DNA from: Methanobacteriota archaeon
GTDB lineage: Archaea > Halobacteriota > Methanomicrobia > Methanomicrobiales > Methanocorpusculaceae
Length of the DNA stretch: 64,000 nucleotides
NCBI GenBank assembly: GCA_023396065.1
Contig: JAEWXF010000028.1
Coordinates: forward strand, 254,823-318,822
Direction: 5' to 3'
Shown here: piece by piece, positions 8,183-16,983 of the stretch
How the letters are laid out: the number at the start of each line of letters is the position of its first letter
Numbering within the stretch: the stretch's first letter is position 1
Position numbers and translations under genes: made by a program
Notes under the pieces: model-generated
What the model saw: only the letters and a program-made list of their open reading frames with translations
What the model was told of the DNA's origin: nothing
Database searches by the model: none

Positions 8183-9769
8183 GTGAAGTATGTAGTTGTA
8201 ACCGGCGGTGTGATGAGCGGCCTTGGCAAAGGCATTACCGCCGCGTCCATCGGACGCATTCTCATCAACAGAGGCTACCACGTAACCTCCGTCAAGATCG
8301 ACCCCTACCTCAACATCGACGCAGGACTCATGAACCCTGCCCAGCACGGAGAGGTCTTCGTCTTAAAAGACGGCGGGGAAGCAGACCTCGATCTCGGAAA
8401 CTACGAACGGTTCCTCGACATCGAACTCACCAGCGATCACAACCTGACCACAGGAAAAATCTACTCCTCCGTCATCCACAAAGAACGTCACGGGGACTAT
8501 CTCGGCGCAACCGTCCAGATCATCCCGCATATCACCGACGAAATCAAAGACAGAATCAAGCATGCCGCCGAAAGCTGGACCGACAAAGACGGCAACCACG
8601 CAGAAATCTGTATCGTCGAAGTCGGCGGAACTGTCGGTGACATCGAAAGCATGCCGTTCCTCGAAGCAGTCCGCCAGATGCACTGGGAATACGGAAACGG
8701 CGACTTCGTCCTCGTCCACGTCACCCTCCTGCCGGCAGACACCATGGGTGACCTCAAAACCAAACCGACCCAGCACTCCGTCAAAGCACTCCGGGAACTC
8801 GGCCTGGAAGCAGACCTCATCGTCGGCAGAAGCACCCTGCCGGTCTCGCTAGCCACCAAAAGAAAAATATCTTCATTCTGTGACGTCGACGTATCGGCCG
8901 TCATCAGCGCCACCACCGCTCCCGACACCTACCTCGTCCCGATGGAACTCGAAAAAGAAGGAATGGCCGACGTCCTTCTCCCGCTTCTCAAACTGGAACC
9001 GGGAAAACCGGACAACAGCTGGTACTCCCTCGTCTCCCGCGAGTACACCAACCGCGTCAGAATCGGCATAATTACCAAATACGGTGTAGAAGACGTCTAC
9101 ATCTCCATCAAAGAAGCCCTCAAACATGCGGGCCGCCAGCTCTCCACCGAAGTCGTCATAGAGTGGCTTGATGCCGAACAGTACACCACTCAGGACCTTG
9201 CCGACCTTGACGGCATCCTCATCCCGGGCGGCTTCGGCAACCGTGGCATCGAAGGCATGATTGGGGCCATCACCTTTGCCCGTGAACACAAAAAACCGCT
9301 GCTCGGCCTCTGCCTCGGCTTCCAGCTCTCCGTCATCGAATACACCCGGAACGTCGTCGGTTATAAAGACGCAACCAGTGCTGAGATGGGTGACGGAACA
9401 CCGGTTATCGCCCTCCTCCCCGAACAGGAAGGGGTCGATGACCTTGGCGGAACCATGCGGCTCGGTGACTACCCCATTGAACTGACTCCGGGATCCCGAC
9501 TCGCCGAACTCTACGGCTCAACCGCAATCGTCGAACGTCACCGCCACAGATACGAAGTTAACCCCGAGTATATCGACGAAATCGAAGCAAAGGGCCTCAG
9601 ATTTACCGGAAGAAACGGTCGCAGAATGGAAGCACTCGAACTGCCGGACCACCCGTATTTCGTCGCAACCCAGTTCCACCCCGAGTTCCGGTCCAGACCC
9701 ACCAGACCCTCGGCCCCCTTCATTGGATTCGTCAATGCCTGTCTCACCAACCACACCAGGAAAGCATAA
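8183..9769 (+). CDS. pyrG: CTP synthase
   Basis: The protein (528 residues, usual length ~530-550) makes CTP from UTP, glutamine and ATP. The N-terminal synthetase domain starts KYVVVTGGVMSGLGKGI, with the P-loop, then DPYLNIDAGLMNP. The C-terminal class I glutaminase has GLCLGFQLSVIEY with the nucleophile cysteine near residue 375 and the HPEF triad end. I chose the GTG at 8183 because family conservation begins exactly there; the open frame extends upstream to 7820 without similarity. It heads the pyrG-guaA-argD-hisC-kinase-phosphatidyltransferase run and is one base from guaA. Confidence 0.97.
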   Translation: MKYVVVTGGVMSGLGKGITAASIGRILINRGYHVTSVKIDPYLNIDAGLMNPAQHGEVFVLKDGGEADLDLGNYERFLDIELTSDHNLTTGKIYSSVIHKERHGDYLGATVQIIPHITDEIKDRIKHAAESWTDKDGNHAEICIVEVGGTVGDIESMPFLEAVRQMHWEYGNGDFVLVHVTLLPADTMGDLKTKPTQHSVKALRELGLEADLIVGRSTLPVSLATKRKISSFCDVDVSAVISATTAPDTYLVPMELEKEGMADVLLPLLKLEPGKPDNSWYSLVSREYTNRVRIGIITKYGVEDVYISIKEALKHAGRQLSTEVVIEWLDAEQYTTQDLADLDGILIPGGFGNRGIEGMIGAITFAREHKKPLLGLCLGFQLSVIEYTRNVVGYKDATSAEMGDGTPVIALLPEQEGVDDLGGTMRLGDYPIELTPGSRLAELYGSTAIVERHRHRYEVNPEYIDEIEAKGLRFTGRNGRRMEALELPDHPYFVATQFHPEFRSRPTRPSAPFIGFVNACLTNHTRKA

Positions 9770-9770
9770 C

Positions 9771-11306
9771 ATGGAATCCGTTCTCGTCCTTGACTTCGGC
9801 GGCCAGTACAACCAGCTGATCGCCCGCCGCGTCCGTGAAGCAAACGTCTACTGTGAAGTAAAACCCTGTACCACACCGCTCGACGAGATCATTGCCGGAA
9901 ACTACATGGGTATCATCTTCACCGGCGGTCCCGCAAGCGTCTACGCAGACGCCGCACCGCGGGTAGACCCGAAAATCTTCGAACTCGGTATTCCGATTCT
10001 CGGCATCTGTTACGGCGCACAGCTCACCGCATTCACCCTCGGCGGAAAAGTGTCCTCCGGGGCAACCGCCCTCACCCGTGAGTACGGAAAGACACCGCTG
10101 ACTCTCTCTGAGAGCCTGCTGTTTGCCGGAATCCCAAACGTTACCTCCTGCTGGATGAGCCACGGCGATTACATCAGCGAACTTCCGGACGGCTTCACCG
10201 CAACCGCAACGACGCATGGCTGCCCGTTCGCGGCCCTTGAAAACCCGGAGAAAAAGATTTACGCGGTCCAGTTCCATCCCGAGGTGATGCACACACCAGA
10301 AGGCATGGCCATGATCAAAAATTTCCTTTACCATGTCTGCGGCTGTACCGGAACATGGCGGATGTCATCCTTCGTCGACAACATGATTGCACATCTCCGG
10401 GAAAAGATCGGCGATAAAAAAGTACTCTGTGCCCTCTCCGGAGGTGTTGACTCCTCCGTTGCCGCCGTACTCGTACACAAAGCAGTCGGCAGACAGCTGA
10501 CCTGCATCTTCGTGGACCACGGCCTGCTTCGCAAAAACGAAGGAGATGAGGTTGAAGAAGTCTTCCGCAACCAGTACGACATCAATCTTATCCGCGTCAA
10601 TGCGGAAGACCGCTTCCTCACTAAACTTGACGGTGTCTCAGACCCCGAACAGAAACGAAAAATCATCGGTGCAGAGTTCATCCGTGTCTTTGAAGAAGAG
10701 GCCAAAAAGATCGGCAAAGTTGACTTCCTCGTACAGGGAACAATTTACCCGGATGTAATCGAATCCGGACCGGGAAATGCCGCCGTCATCAAAAGCCACC
10801 ACAACGTCGGCGGTCTGCCGGACCATGTGGACTTCAAGGAAATTATTGAGCCGCTTCGCATCCTCTTTAAGGATGAAGTCCGGGCCGCAGGACTTGAACT
10901 CGGGATTCCGGAAAATCTTGTCTGGCGTCAGCCGTTTCCGGGACCGGGACTGGCAATCCGTGTTATCGGCAACATCACCAAAGAAAAACTTGACCTCCTC
11001 CGTGACGCGGATGCAATCTTTCGTGAGGAAGTTGCCGCCGCCGGACTCGGTCGGGCAATCAACCAGTACTTCGCGGCCCTCACCAACATGCGGAGCGTCG
11101 GCGTCATGGGAGACGAACGTACCTATGACTATGCCGTTGTTCTGCGGGCCGTGACCACAACGGACTTCATGACCGCAGACTGGGCACAGATTCCCTTCCC
11201 GGTCCTGGAAAAAATATCCAGCAGAATCATCAACGAGGTGCGCCACGTGAACCGTGTTCTCTACGACATCACAAGCAAACCTCCCGCAACCATCGAATAT
11301 GAATAA
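9771..11306 (+). CDS. guaA: GMP synthase (glutamine-hydrolysing), single-chain form
   Basis: A 511-residue enzyme converting XMP to GMP with glutamine and ATP. Residues 1-190 are the glutaminase (LVLDFGGQYNQLIARRVRE, GICYGAQ with the catalytic cysteine, QFHPEV). Then comes the ATP-pyrophosphatase with the P-loop-like LCALSGGVDSSVAA near 223, and the dimerisation domain ending IEYE. Several methanogens encode the two halves as separate proteins, but here they are one chain. The ATG at 9771 is one base after the pyrG stop, so the two nucleotide amidotransferases are translated from one message. Confidence 0.97.
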   Translation: MESVLVLDFGGQYNQLIARRVREANVYCEVKPCTTPLDEIIAGNYMGIIFTGGPASVYADAAPRVDPKIFELGIPILGICYGAQLTAFTLGGKVSSGATALTREYGKTPLTLSESLLFAGIPNVTSCWMSHGDYISELPDGFTATATTHGCPFAALENPEKKIYAVQFHPEVMHTPEGMAMIKNFLYHVCGCTGTWRMSSFVDNMIAHLREKIGDKKVLCALSGGVDSSVAAVLVHKAVGRQLTCIFVDHGLLRKNEGDEVEEVFRNQYDINLIRVNAEDRFLTKLDGVSDPEQKRKIIGAEFIRVFEEEAKKIGKVDFLVQGTIYPDVIESGPGNAAVIKSHHNVGGLPDHVDFKEIIEPLRILFKDEVRAAGLELGIPENLVWRQPFPGPGLAIRVIGNITKEKLDLLRDADAIFREEVAAAGLGRAINQYFAALTNMRSVGVMGDERTYDYAVVLRAVTTTDFMTADWAQIPFPVLEKISSRIINEVRHVNRVLYDITSKPPATIEYE

Positions 11307-11317
11307 CGTGAGATAAA

Positions 11318-12454
11318 ATGATCAGTACCTTCAAAAGCCTTGACAAAGAGTATTACATGCCCGCCTTCAGTCGGGACATCGAAATCATCCGGGGACACGG
11401 ATGCCATGTATGGGACACAACCGGCAGAAAATATCTGGATCTGGTGGCCGGAATCGCCGTATGCAGTACCGGTCACTGTCATCCGGACGTGACCGCCGCC
11501 ATCTGTAATCAGGCCCGCCAGTTAATTCACTGCTCAAACCTGTATTATGTACCGGGACAGGCAGAACTTGCAGAAAAACTCTCCAAAGCATCCGGACTCG
11601 GCAAAGTTTTCTTCGGAAACTCCGGTGCTGAGGCAAACGATGCAGCCCTGAAACTGGCAATCCTTGAAACCGGTCGCCATGAGTTCGTCTCGTTTGAGCA
11701 CGACTTTCACGGCAGAACTGTCGGATCTCTCGCCTGTACCCACAAGCCGGAGATCAGAGAGCCGTTTGAACCACTCGGCCTCCCCTGCTCGTTCAGCCCC
11801 TACGGTGACATCGAAGAACTGAAAAAACGCGTCAACAAAAAGACTGCAGCCGTTATCCTCGAACCCATTCAGGGAGAGACCGGTGTTATCATTCCGCCGG
11901 ATGACTTCCTGCCAGGTGTCCGGGACATCTGCGATGACGTAGGTGCCCTGATGATCTGCGACGAGGTCCAGACCGGAATGGGCCGGACCGGGAAATGGTT
12001 TGCGTTCCAGCATACCGATGTACAGCCTGATATTATCAGTCTGGCAAAGGGTGTTGCATCCGGGATTCCAATGGGTGCAATCATTGCCCGGGAAGGCCTG
12101 GAGTTTACCCGTGGTCAGCACGGCAGTACCTTTGCCGGAGGGCCAATCGCATGCGCTGCAGGAAATGCAACGTTTGAAGTTCTGCGCCGTATTTTACCGG
12201 GAATCGCGGCAAAAGGCGAGCGGTTCCGGGCAGGACTTGAGGAAGCAGGTGTGAAGCCGCGGGTCCGTGGACTGATGGTCGGATTTACCGCAGGCGAAAA
12301 AGCCCCGGCAATTGCCAAATACTGCCAGAAAAACGGGGTACTTATTAACGTTGCAGGCGGAGAAAATATCCGGATTGTGCCGCCACTGGTCATCTCTACA
12401 AGTGACATTGACTCTGCACTCGCCGTAATCAAGGAAGCAGTCAATGCGGTCTGA
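11318..12454 (+). CDS. argD: acetylornithine aminotransferase (class III aminotransferase)
   Basis: A 378-residue PLP enzyme, probably acting on N-acetylornithine in arginine synthesis and possibly on succinyl-diaminopimelate. Seen are GNSGAEANDAALKLA (PLP phosphate site), FHGRT, EPIQGE.G, LMICDEVQTGMGRTGK (Asp to the PLP ring) and SLAKGVASGIPMGA, whose lysine binds PLP. No other arg gene is in the window; its place here is in a mixed operon 11 bases after guaA. Its end overlaps the hisC start by 11 bases. Confidence 0.9.
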   Translation: MISTFKSLDKEYYMPAFSRDIEIIRGHGCHVWDTTGRKYLDLVAGIAVCSTGHCHPDVTAAICNQARQLIHCSNLYYVPGQAELAEKLSKASGLGKVFFGNSGAEANDAALKLAILETGRHEFVSFEHDFHGRTVGSLACTHKPEIREPFEPLGLPCSFSPYGDIEELKKRVNKKTAAVILEPIQGETGVIIPPDDFLPGVRDICDDVGALMICDEVQTGMGRTGKWFAFQHTDVQPDIISLAKGVASGIPMGAIIAREGLEFTRGQHGSTFAGGPIACAAGNATFEVLRRILPGIAAKGERFRAGLEEAGVKPRVRGLMVGFTAGEKAPAIAKYCQKNGVLINVAGGENIRIVPPLVISTSDIDSALAVIKEAVNAV

Positions 12455-13514
12455 AAATTGCAGAGTGCGCGAACAGTACCGAAAAGCTGGGTATGTGTTT
12501 GCCAAATCTCCGGCGGAAATCGCACGTGACTACGGATTTACCACAATTGCAATGCTGGGAAGCAACGAAAATCCGTATCCGCCATCTCCTGCGGTTGCAA
12601 CAGCGGCAGTGGAAGCAATTGCCGGTGTGAACCGGTATCCGGATCCGAGAACGCTGGCACTTTGTGCAGCACTCCGGGAACATGTATGTGACCATCCGGT
12701 TGTTACGTCCGGTCTTGGTATGGACGGGGTGATTGAGACGATCATCCGTGTCCTCGTGGAGCCGGGTGACACGGTTGCCGTGTCCACACCGACCTTCTCG
12801 ATGTACGGTCTTGCGGCGGCGGCAGCTTCAGCACGTGTGGTAAATATTCCCCGCCGTGCACCGGACTTTTCAGTGGATGTGGATACCTTTCTTGCCGGGG
12901 CGCGGGATGCGAAACTCTCGTTCCTGTGTACCCCGAACAATCCTACCGGAACGGTTACTCCGGCGGCTGATATCGAACAGATTCTTGAGGAGATCTCAGG
13001 CGTACTGTTTCTGGACAACGCCTACGTCGAATTCTGCGACACCGACTATCTGACGCTGCTGAAGAACTATGATAATCTCGTGATCGGCAGAACGATGTCA
13101 AAGGTCTACGGTCTTGCGGGACTGCGGATCGGATACGGATTTGTTCCGGCGTGGATGGAAGCACCATATCATTCGGCAGCGACGCCATTCACCCTGAACA
13201 GAGTTTCCGAAGCAGCAGCCTGTGCAGCCCTCGCAGACACAGGATACCGGGATCGGTTTGTACAGCACGTCCGCGAGTGGCGGAACCGGTTTGTTGCCGA
13301 GATTCCGTATCCGTCGCTCTCCTCGGGTGCGAATTTTGTGTTGTTTAACACTCGGCCAATGCCAAGTAACATAGCTGCGGAACAACTTGCCCGCCAGGGT
13401 GTTCTGGTCAGATCCTGTGCAAGCTTTCCGGGACTGGGCGAGACGTTTGTCCGGGTGAGTATTGGGGATGCATGGGAAAATGAGAGATTCTTTGCGGCGG
13501 TGAAGAATCTGTGA
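12444..13514 (+). CDS. hisC: histidinol-phosphate aminotransferase
   Basis: A 356-residue fold-type I aminotransferase that uses glutamate to make histidinol phosphate in histidine synthesis. GSNENPYPPSP near residue 35, CTPNNPTG near 155, LDNAYVEF near 190 and TMSKVYGLAGLRIGY with the Schiff-base lysine near 220 all match HisC. It overlaps argD by 11 bases and its stop overlaps the start of the kinase gene, so translation is probably coupled. A role on another amino acid (tyrosine, phenylalanine) is possible but less likely. Confidence 0.88.
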   Translation: MRSENCRVREQYRKAGYVFAKSPAEIARDYGFTTIAMLGSNENPYPPSPAVATAAVEAIAGVNRYPDPRTLALCAALREHVCDHPVVTSGLGMDGVIETIIRVLVEPGDTVAVSTPTFSMYGLAAAAASARVVNIPRRAPDFSVDVDTFLAGARDAKLSFLCTPNNPTGTVTPAADIEQILEEISGVLFLDNAYVEFCDTDYLTLLKNYDNLVIGRTMSKVYGLAGLRIGYGFVPAWMEAPYHSAATPFTLNRVSEAAACAALADTGYRDRFVQHVREWRNRFVAEIPYPSLSSGANFVLFNTRPMPSNIAAEQLARQGVLVRSCASFPGLGETFVRVSIGDAWENERFFAAVKNL

Positions 13515-14017
13515 TGATCGGGATCACGGGGACACCCGGTACCGGAAAGTCTGCGGTTGCTGCGGAACTCCGACGCCGTGGATGTGATGTACTGGATCTG
13601 AAAATGACCATCTCATCGTTTGTCACCGGGCACGATACGGATCGCGATGCAGATATGGTAGACGTGGACGCATGGGCAGAGGAGTTTCCCTATACCGAAG
13701 GATACCTTGAGGGATCCCTTGCCCATTTCCTGCCCTGCGACAAGATTATCGTTCTCCGCTGCCGGCCGGATGTTCTCCAACTCCGTCTGGAACCGCGTGG
13801 ATACTCTCCGGAAAAAATCCGGGAAAACTGTGAGGCTGAAGCCCTGGATGTTATCCTGATTGAGACGGTGGATATGTTTGCATCTGAACAGATTTATGAG
13901 ATAGATACAACAAATAAAGATGTAATTTCTGTGGCCGATGAGGTGACGGCATTTGCGGAGGATACGGTTTCCTCTGCGTTTGGAGCGCTTGACTGGTCGG
14001 CCTATCTGGTATCCTGA
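13514..14017 (+). CDS. AK6/Fap7-type adenylate kinase family protein
   Basis: About 167 residues, starting IGITGTPGTGKSAVA (Walker A GTPGTGKS). A second segment LVVLRC-like (IIVLRCRPDVL) and the lid LEPRGYSPEKIRENCEAEALDVILIE match the AK6 lid (R.Y...KI.EN..AE). AK6/Fap7 combines weak adenylate kinase activity with a role in small-subunit ribosome maturation in eukaryotes and archaea. The ATG at 13514 shares bases with the hisC stop codon; a GTG at 13511 would add one residue. Confidence 0.88.
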   Translation: MIGITGTPGTGKSAVAAELRRRGCDVLDLKMTISSFVTGHDTDRDADMVDVDAWAEEFPYTEGYLEGSLAHFLPCDKIIVLRCRPDVLQLRLEPRGYSPEKIRENCEAEALDVILIETVDMFASEQIYEIDTTNKDVISVADEVTAFAEDTVSSAFGALDWSAYLVS

Positions 14018-14018
14018 C

Positions 14019-14654
14019 ATGACTCTTGATTCTCTACGTCCGAAGGTTGCCTGGATTGTGAATCCGGTAGCCCGTGGTATGGTCCGACTGCATTTTACGC
14101 CGAATGCCTGTACGGTTCTGGCACTGACAGCTGCGGGAGCAGGAGGCGTGGCATTCGGTCTGGGTCAGCCGATCTGGGGCGTGGTGTGTGTACTTTTCAA
14201 TGCATTCTTTGATGCAATTGACGGTGCGGTGGCACGTGTTTCCGGGATTGCGAGTCCTGCCGGTGATTATCTGGACCATGTGTTCGACCGGTATGCGGAT
14301 ATATTTTTGATCACGGGAATCTTTGCCTGGGGAACGGTTGCTTGGACGAGTGCTGTTCCTGCATGGGCAATCGGGATCTTTGCGCTGACCGGAGTGATAA
14401 TGTCCTCATATCTGGGGACGCAGGCGCAGGCGGTCGGGCTGAAACGCAATTACGGCGGAATTCTGGGACGGGCTGACCGGTTGCTGCTGCTGATTGTGTT
14501 CGGTGCAGTGGAAGTGGTGTATCCTGCTCCACTGGTCCTCGGGCTGCCGGCACTGGGATGGCTTTTGGTGATTTTCGGGTTGTTCGGCCATATTACTGCA
14601 GTGCAGCGGTTTGTTTCCGGCTGGCGCGAGCTGAATGCCGAAAAGAACACCTGA
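14019..14654 (+). CDS. CDP-alcohol phosphatidyltransferase (archaetidylinositol-phosphate synthase type)
   Basis: A 211-residue membrane enzyme with the family signature D-G-x2-A-R-x8-G-x3-D-x3-D near residues 65-90 (FFDAIDGAVARVSG then GDYLDHVFD). About six membrane helices follow the pattern of archaeal CDP-alcohol transferases. These join a CDP-activated archaeol lipid to inositol phosphate, serine or glycerol phosphate. Linkage to an AK6 kinase and a short soluble N-terminus favour archaetidylinositol-phosphate synthase, but the acceptor is inferred. I start at the ATG at 14019, one base after the kinase stop. It is the last gene of the operon; a hairpin overlaps its stop codon. Confidence 0.85.
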   Translation: MTLDSLRPKVAWIVNPVARGMVRLHFTPNACTVLALTAAGAGGVAFGLGQPIWGVVCVLFNAFFDAIDGAVARVSGIASPAGDYLDHVFDRYADIFLITGIFAWGTVAWTSAVPAWAIGIFALTGVIMSSYLGTQAQAVGLKRNYGGILGRADRLLLLIVFGAVEVVYPAPLVLGLPALGWLLVIFGLFGHITAVQRFVSGWRELNAEKNT

Positions 14655-14674
14655 CTTTTTTCTCAGGTGTTTTC
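14646..14674 (+). terminator. hairpin at the end of the pyrG-guaA operon
   Basis: Arms AACACCTGA (14646-14654) and TCAGGTGTT (14663-14671) form a perfect 9-bp stem with an 8-base T-rich loop, followed by T residues. The stem includes the stop codon of the phosphatidyltransferase gene. Archaeal termination mainly needs T tracts, so the loop and tail may be the active part. Confidence 0.5.
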
Positions 14675-14749
14675 CGCATGATTCGCAATGAGAAGGTGTA
14701 TTAACTTGGGCGATAGAGTAGTAAGCATAACACTTCAGGAGGTTCTCAA

Positions 14750-15244
14750 ATGGTAATGCAGGGAGACAGTGATGAGAAAAGTCGGCTGATTACCTGCCCC
14801 GGCTGTCTGGAAGAGATGGCACGGGCAGAGCTGGTCGGAAAAAAATGTCCGCTCTGCGGATACAGTCTCACTGATCAGGAACTGGGCGAGGAGTCCACCT
14901 ATCAGGAAAATGATGAGGAACTTACCTGGATGCTGATTCAGAATCTTCAGAGGACTATTATGGACTGGCTGGCAGAGCTGGGAGCGCCGCCGATGACCGC
15001 GTATAAGATATCCTATCGGGTCTGCTGTCTGGATGTAGCTCCGGAACACAGTGATAAGACAACTACTTTTGCGTTTCCGGCAAAGATGACGCCGGAGGAG
15101 AGGGGAGCAGAAAAACTCTGTAAACGCTGCGGAAAGACCTTTGTTACCGGCGGCAGAAAGATTGTCGCCGGGGATCTGTTTGAGCCGGAGACGGAGACGA
15201 CCTATTACTGTGAGGAGTGTAAGGCCGCCGCTCCCCGTGTGTAA
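14750..15244 (+). CDS. zinc-ribbon protein of unknown function
   Basis: A 164-residue soluble protein with four Cys pairs: CPGC and CPLC near residues 16-38 form one zinc ribbon, CKRC and CEEC near 123-155 a second. The middle (WMLIQNLQRTIMDWLAELGAPPMTAYKISYRVCC) is helical. A perfect AGGAGG ribosome-binding site lies at 14737-14742, eight bases ahead of the ATG. I do not recognise the family. It could be a nucleic-acid or protein adaptor. It stands alone, convergent with the catalase gene. Confidence 0.7.
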   Translation: MVMQGDSDEKSRLITCPGCLEEMARAELVGKKCPLCGYSLTDQELGEESTYQENDEELTWMLIQNLQRTIMDWLAELGAPPMTAYKISYRVCCLDVAPEHSDKTTTFAFPAKMTPEERGAEKLCKRCGKTFVTGGRKIVAGDLFEPETETTYYCEECKAAAPRV

Positions 15245-15291
15245 GGTCCTCATCCCAATCTGATTTTTGAAAAAGAGATATGAGAAGCCTT

Positions 15292-16806
15292 TCAGGGCTT
15301 CAGGGTTGCGGCAACCAGGGTTTTGTGATTCCCTTTTGCCAGTTCAAGGACGCGGGTCATGCTCAGACCCAGTGCCTTGGTCATCCGCTCACCGTACTCA
15401 GGATCAGCCCAGTAACAGTGAACCGCATGGCGATATTTGATGTTCTCCGTGCACGGAGCAATATTTCTGGCAGTGTTACCGATCAGAAGCTCCTTTTTAT
15501 CCTCGGCCAGAATCCGCCAGAGGTCACCTCCGGCACGGAAACAGTCATCGGTAGGATCGTTGACCGGGTCGTAGGCATACATTGCACCGGAAAGATCCAA
15601 CGGAGGCTCCATGACGTCCGGCTGTGCGGTCCAGACACCCAGACTGTTCGGAGTGTACGCAGGTGTTCCGCCGTAGTTTCCGTCGGTTCGCATAAAACCG
15701 TCGCGGTGGTAATCGTGTACTTCACATTTCGCACGATTGACCGGAATCTGATTGTAGTTGACGCCGAGACGATAGCGCTGAGCGTCACCATAGACAAACA
15801 ACCGGCCCTGAAGGAACTTATCGGGACTGAATCCGATACCGGGCACAACATGGGCCGGAGTAAAGGCTGACTGTTCAACTTCCGCAAAGTAGTTCTCCGG
15901 ATTGCGGTTGAGCTCGAGAACACCGACCTCAATCAGCGGGAACTCTGCGTGCCGCCAGATCTTGGTGATGTCAAAGGGGTTTTCGTAATGATGTTTCGCC
16001 TGTTCCTCAGTCATGATCTGGACATACATCGTCCATCGCGGATACTCGCCGCGCTCAATTGCCTCATAGAGATCCCGACCGTGACTCTCGCGGTCTTTTG
16101 CGATGATTGCTTCCGCCTCGGCGTCAGTCAGGTTTTTGATTCCCTGCTGTGTCTTGAAGTGGAACTTACACCAGACCCGTTCGTTCTCTTTGTTGTAAAA
16201 GCTGAACGTATGTTCCCCGAAGACATGCATGTGGCGGTAACTTGCCGGGATTCCGCGATCTGACATGACAACGGTGACCTGATGGAAGCATTCGGGCAGC
16301 AGGGTCCAGAAGTCCCAGTTGTTCTGGGCCGACCGCATGTTGGTTTTCGGGTCGCGTTTTACGGCGCGGTTGAGGTCCGGGAAGTGATGGACATCCCGGA
16401 TGAAGAAGGTCGGGGTGTTGTTACCTACGAGGTCCCAGTTTCCCTCTTCTGTGTAGAATTTACAGGCGAAACCGCGAATGTCCCGCTCGGCGTCCGCTGC
16501 TCCCCGTTCACCGGCAACGGTGGAGAATCGTACAAAAACATCACTTTTTGCGCCAGGTTGGAGAACTTTTGCTTTCGTGTACCGGGAGATATCATGGGTA
16601 ACGGTGAATGTCCCGTACGCGCCGGAACCTTTTGCGTGCATCCGACGTTCGGGAATTACCTCACGGTTGAAGTGAGCCAGCTTCTCCAGCATCCAAACAT
16701 CCTGCAGCATAACCGGTCCACGTGGCCCGGCTGTCAGCGAATGTTCATTTTCTGCGACGGGAGCACCGACTTCGTTGGTCAGTTTGGTGTGATCCATCGA
16801 ATTCAT
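15292..16806 (-). CDS. katA: monofunctional haem catalase
   Basis: A 504-residue small-subunit (clade 3 type) catalase that splits hydrogen peroxide. The distal histidine is in ERRMHAKGSGAYG near residue 57, the distal asparagine in GNNTPTFFIRD, and the proximal haem tyrosine in RLFVYGDAQRYRLG near 345. The protein lacks the long C-terminal flavodoxin-like extension of large catalases. The ATG at 16806 lies about 30 bases after a TATA box at 16834-16841; ATG at 16797 is an alternative. Such catalases in strict anaerobes are thought to have come from bacteria; that is inference here. Confidence 0.95.
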   Translation of the reverse strand: MNSMDHTKLTNEVGAPVAENEHSLTAGPRGPVMLQDVWMLEKLAHFNREVIPERRMHAKGSGAYGTFTVTHDISRYTKAKVLQPGAKSDVFVRFSTVAGERGAADAERDIRGFACKFYTEEGNWDLVGNNTPTFFIRDVHHFPDLNRAVKRDPKTNMRSAQNNWDFWTLLPECFHQVTVVMSDRGIPASYRHMHVFGEHTFSFYNKENERVWCKFHFKTQQGIKNLTDAEAEAIIAKDRESHGRDLYEAIERGEYPRWTMYVQIMTEEQAKHHYENPFDITKIWRHAEFPLIEVGVLELNRNPENYFAEVEQSAFTPAHVVPGIGFSPDKFLQGRLFVYGDAQRYRLGVNYNQIPVNRAKCEVHDYHRDGFMRTDGNYGGTPAYTPNSLGVWTAQPDVMEPPLDLSGAMYAYDPVNDPTDDCFRAGGDLWRILAEDKKELLIGNTARNIAPCTENIKYRHAVHCYWADPEYGERMTKALGLSMTRVLELAKGNHKTLVAATLKP

Positions 16807-16833
16807 ACGTATGTTGAAATTAGCGATTGCAGG

Positions 16834-16841
16834 TCTTAAAT
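16834..16841 (-). promoter_or_regulatory. TATA box of katA
   Basis: The minus strand reads ATTTAAGA about 30 bases before the katA ATG, the normal spacing for a TATA box with a very short leader. No clear operator accompanies it. Confidence 0.4.
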
Positions 16842-16937
16842 GTTAGGGTCGGGAACATTCGATGAATGAAGCAGGACGAAACACGACAGAATCCAGAACA
16901 TATATTCTGCATTTGAGTGGATACTAATCATCACCCC

Positions 16938-16944
16938 ATATATA
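16938..16944 (+). promoter_or_regulatory. TATA box of the SLC1-type transporter gene
   Basis: ATATATA preceded by a C-rich stretch (CACCCC). Transcription should begin near 16965, which rules out the ATG at 16951 and supports the ATG at 16984 as the true start. Confidence 0.55.
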
Positions 16945-16983
16945 CCTGAAATGAACATTCTTAGTCATACAAGATCGGTTCCC

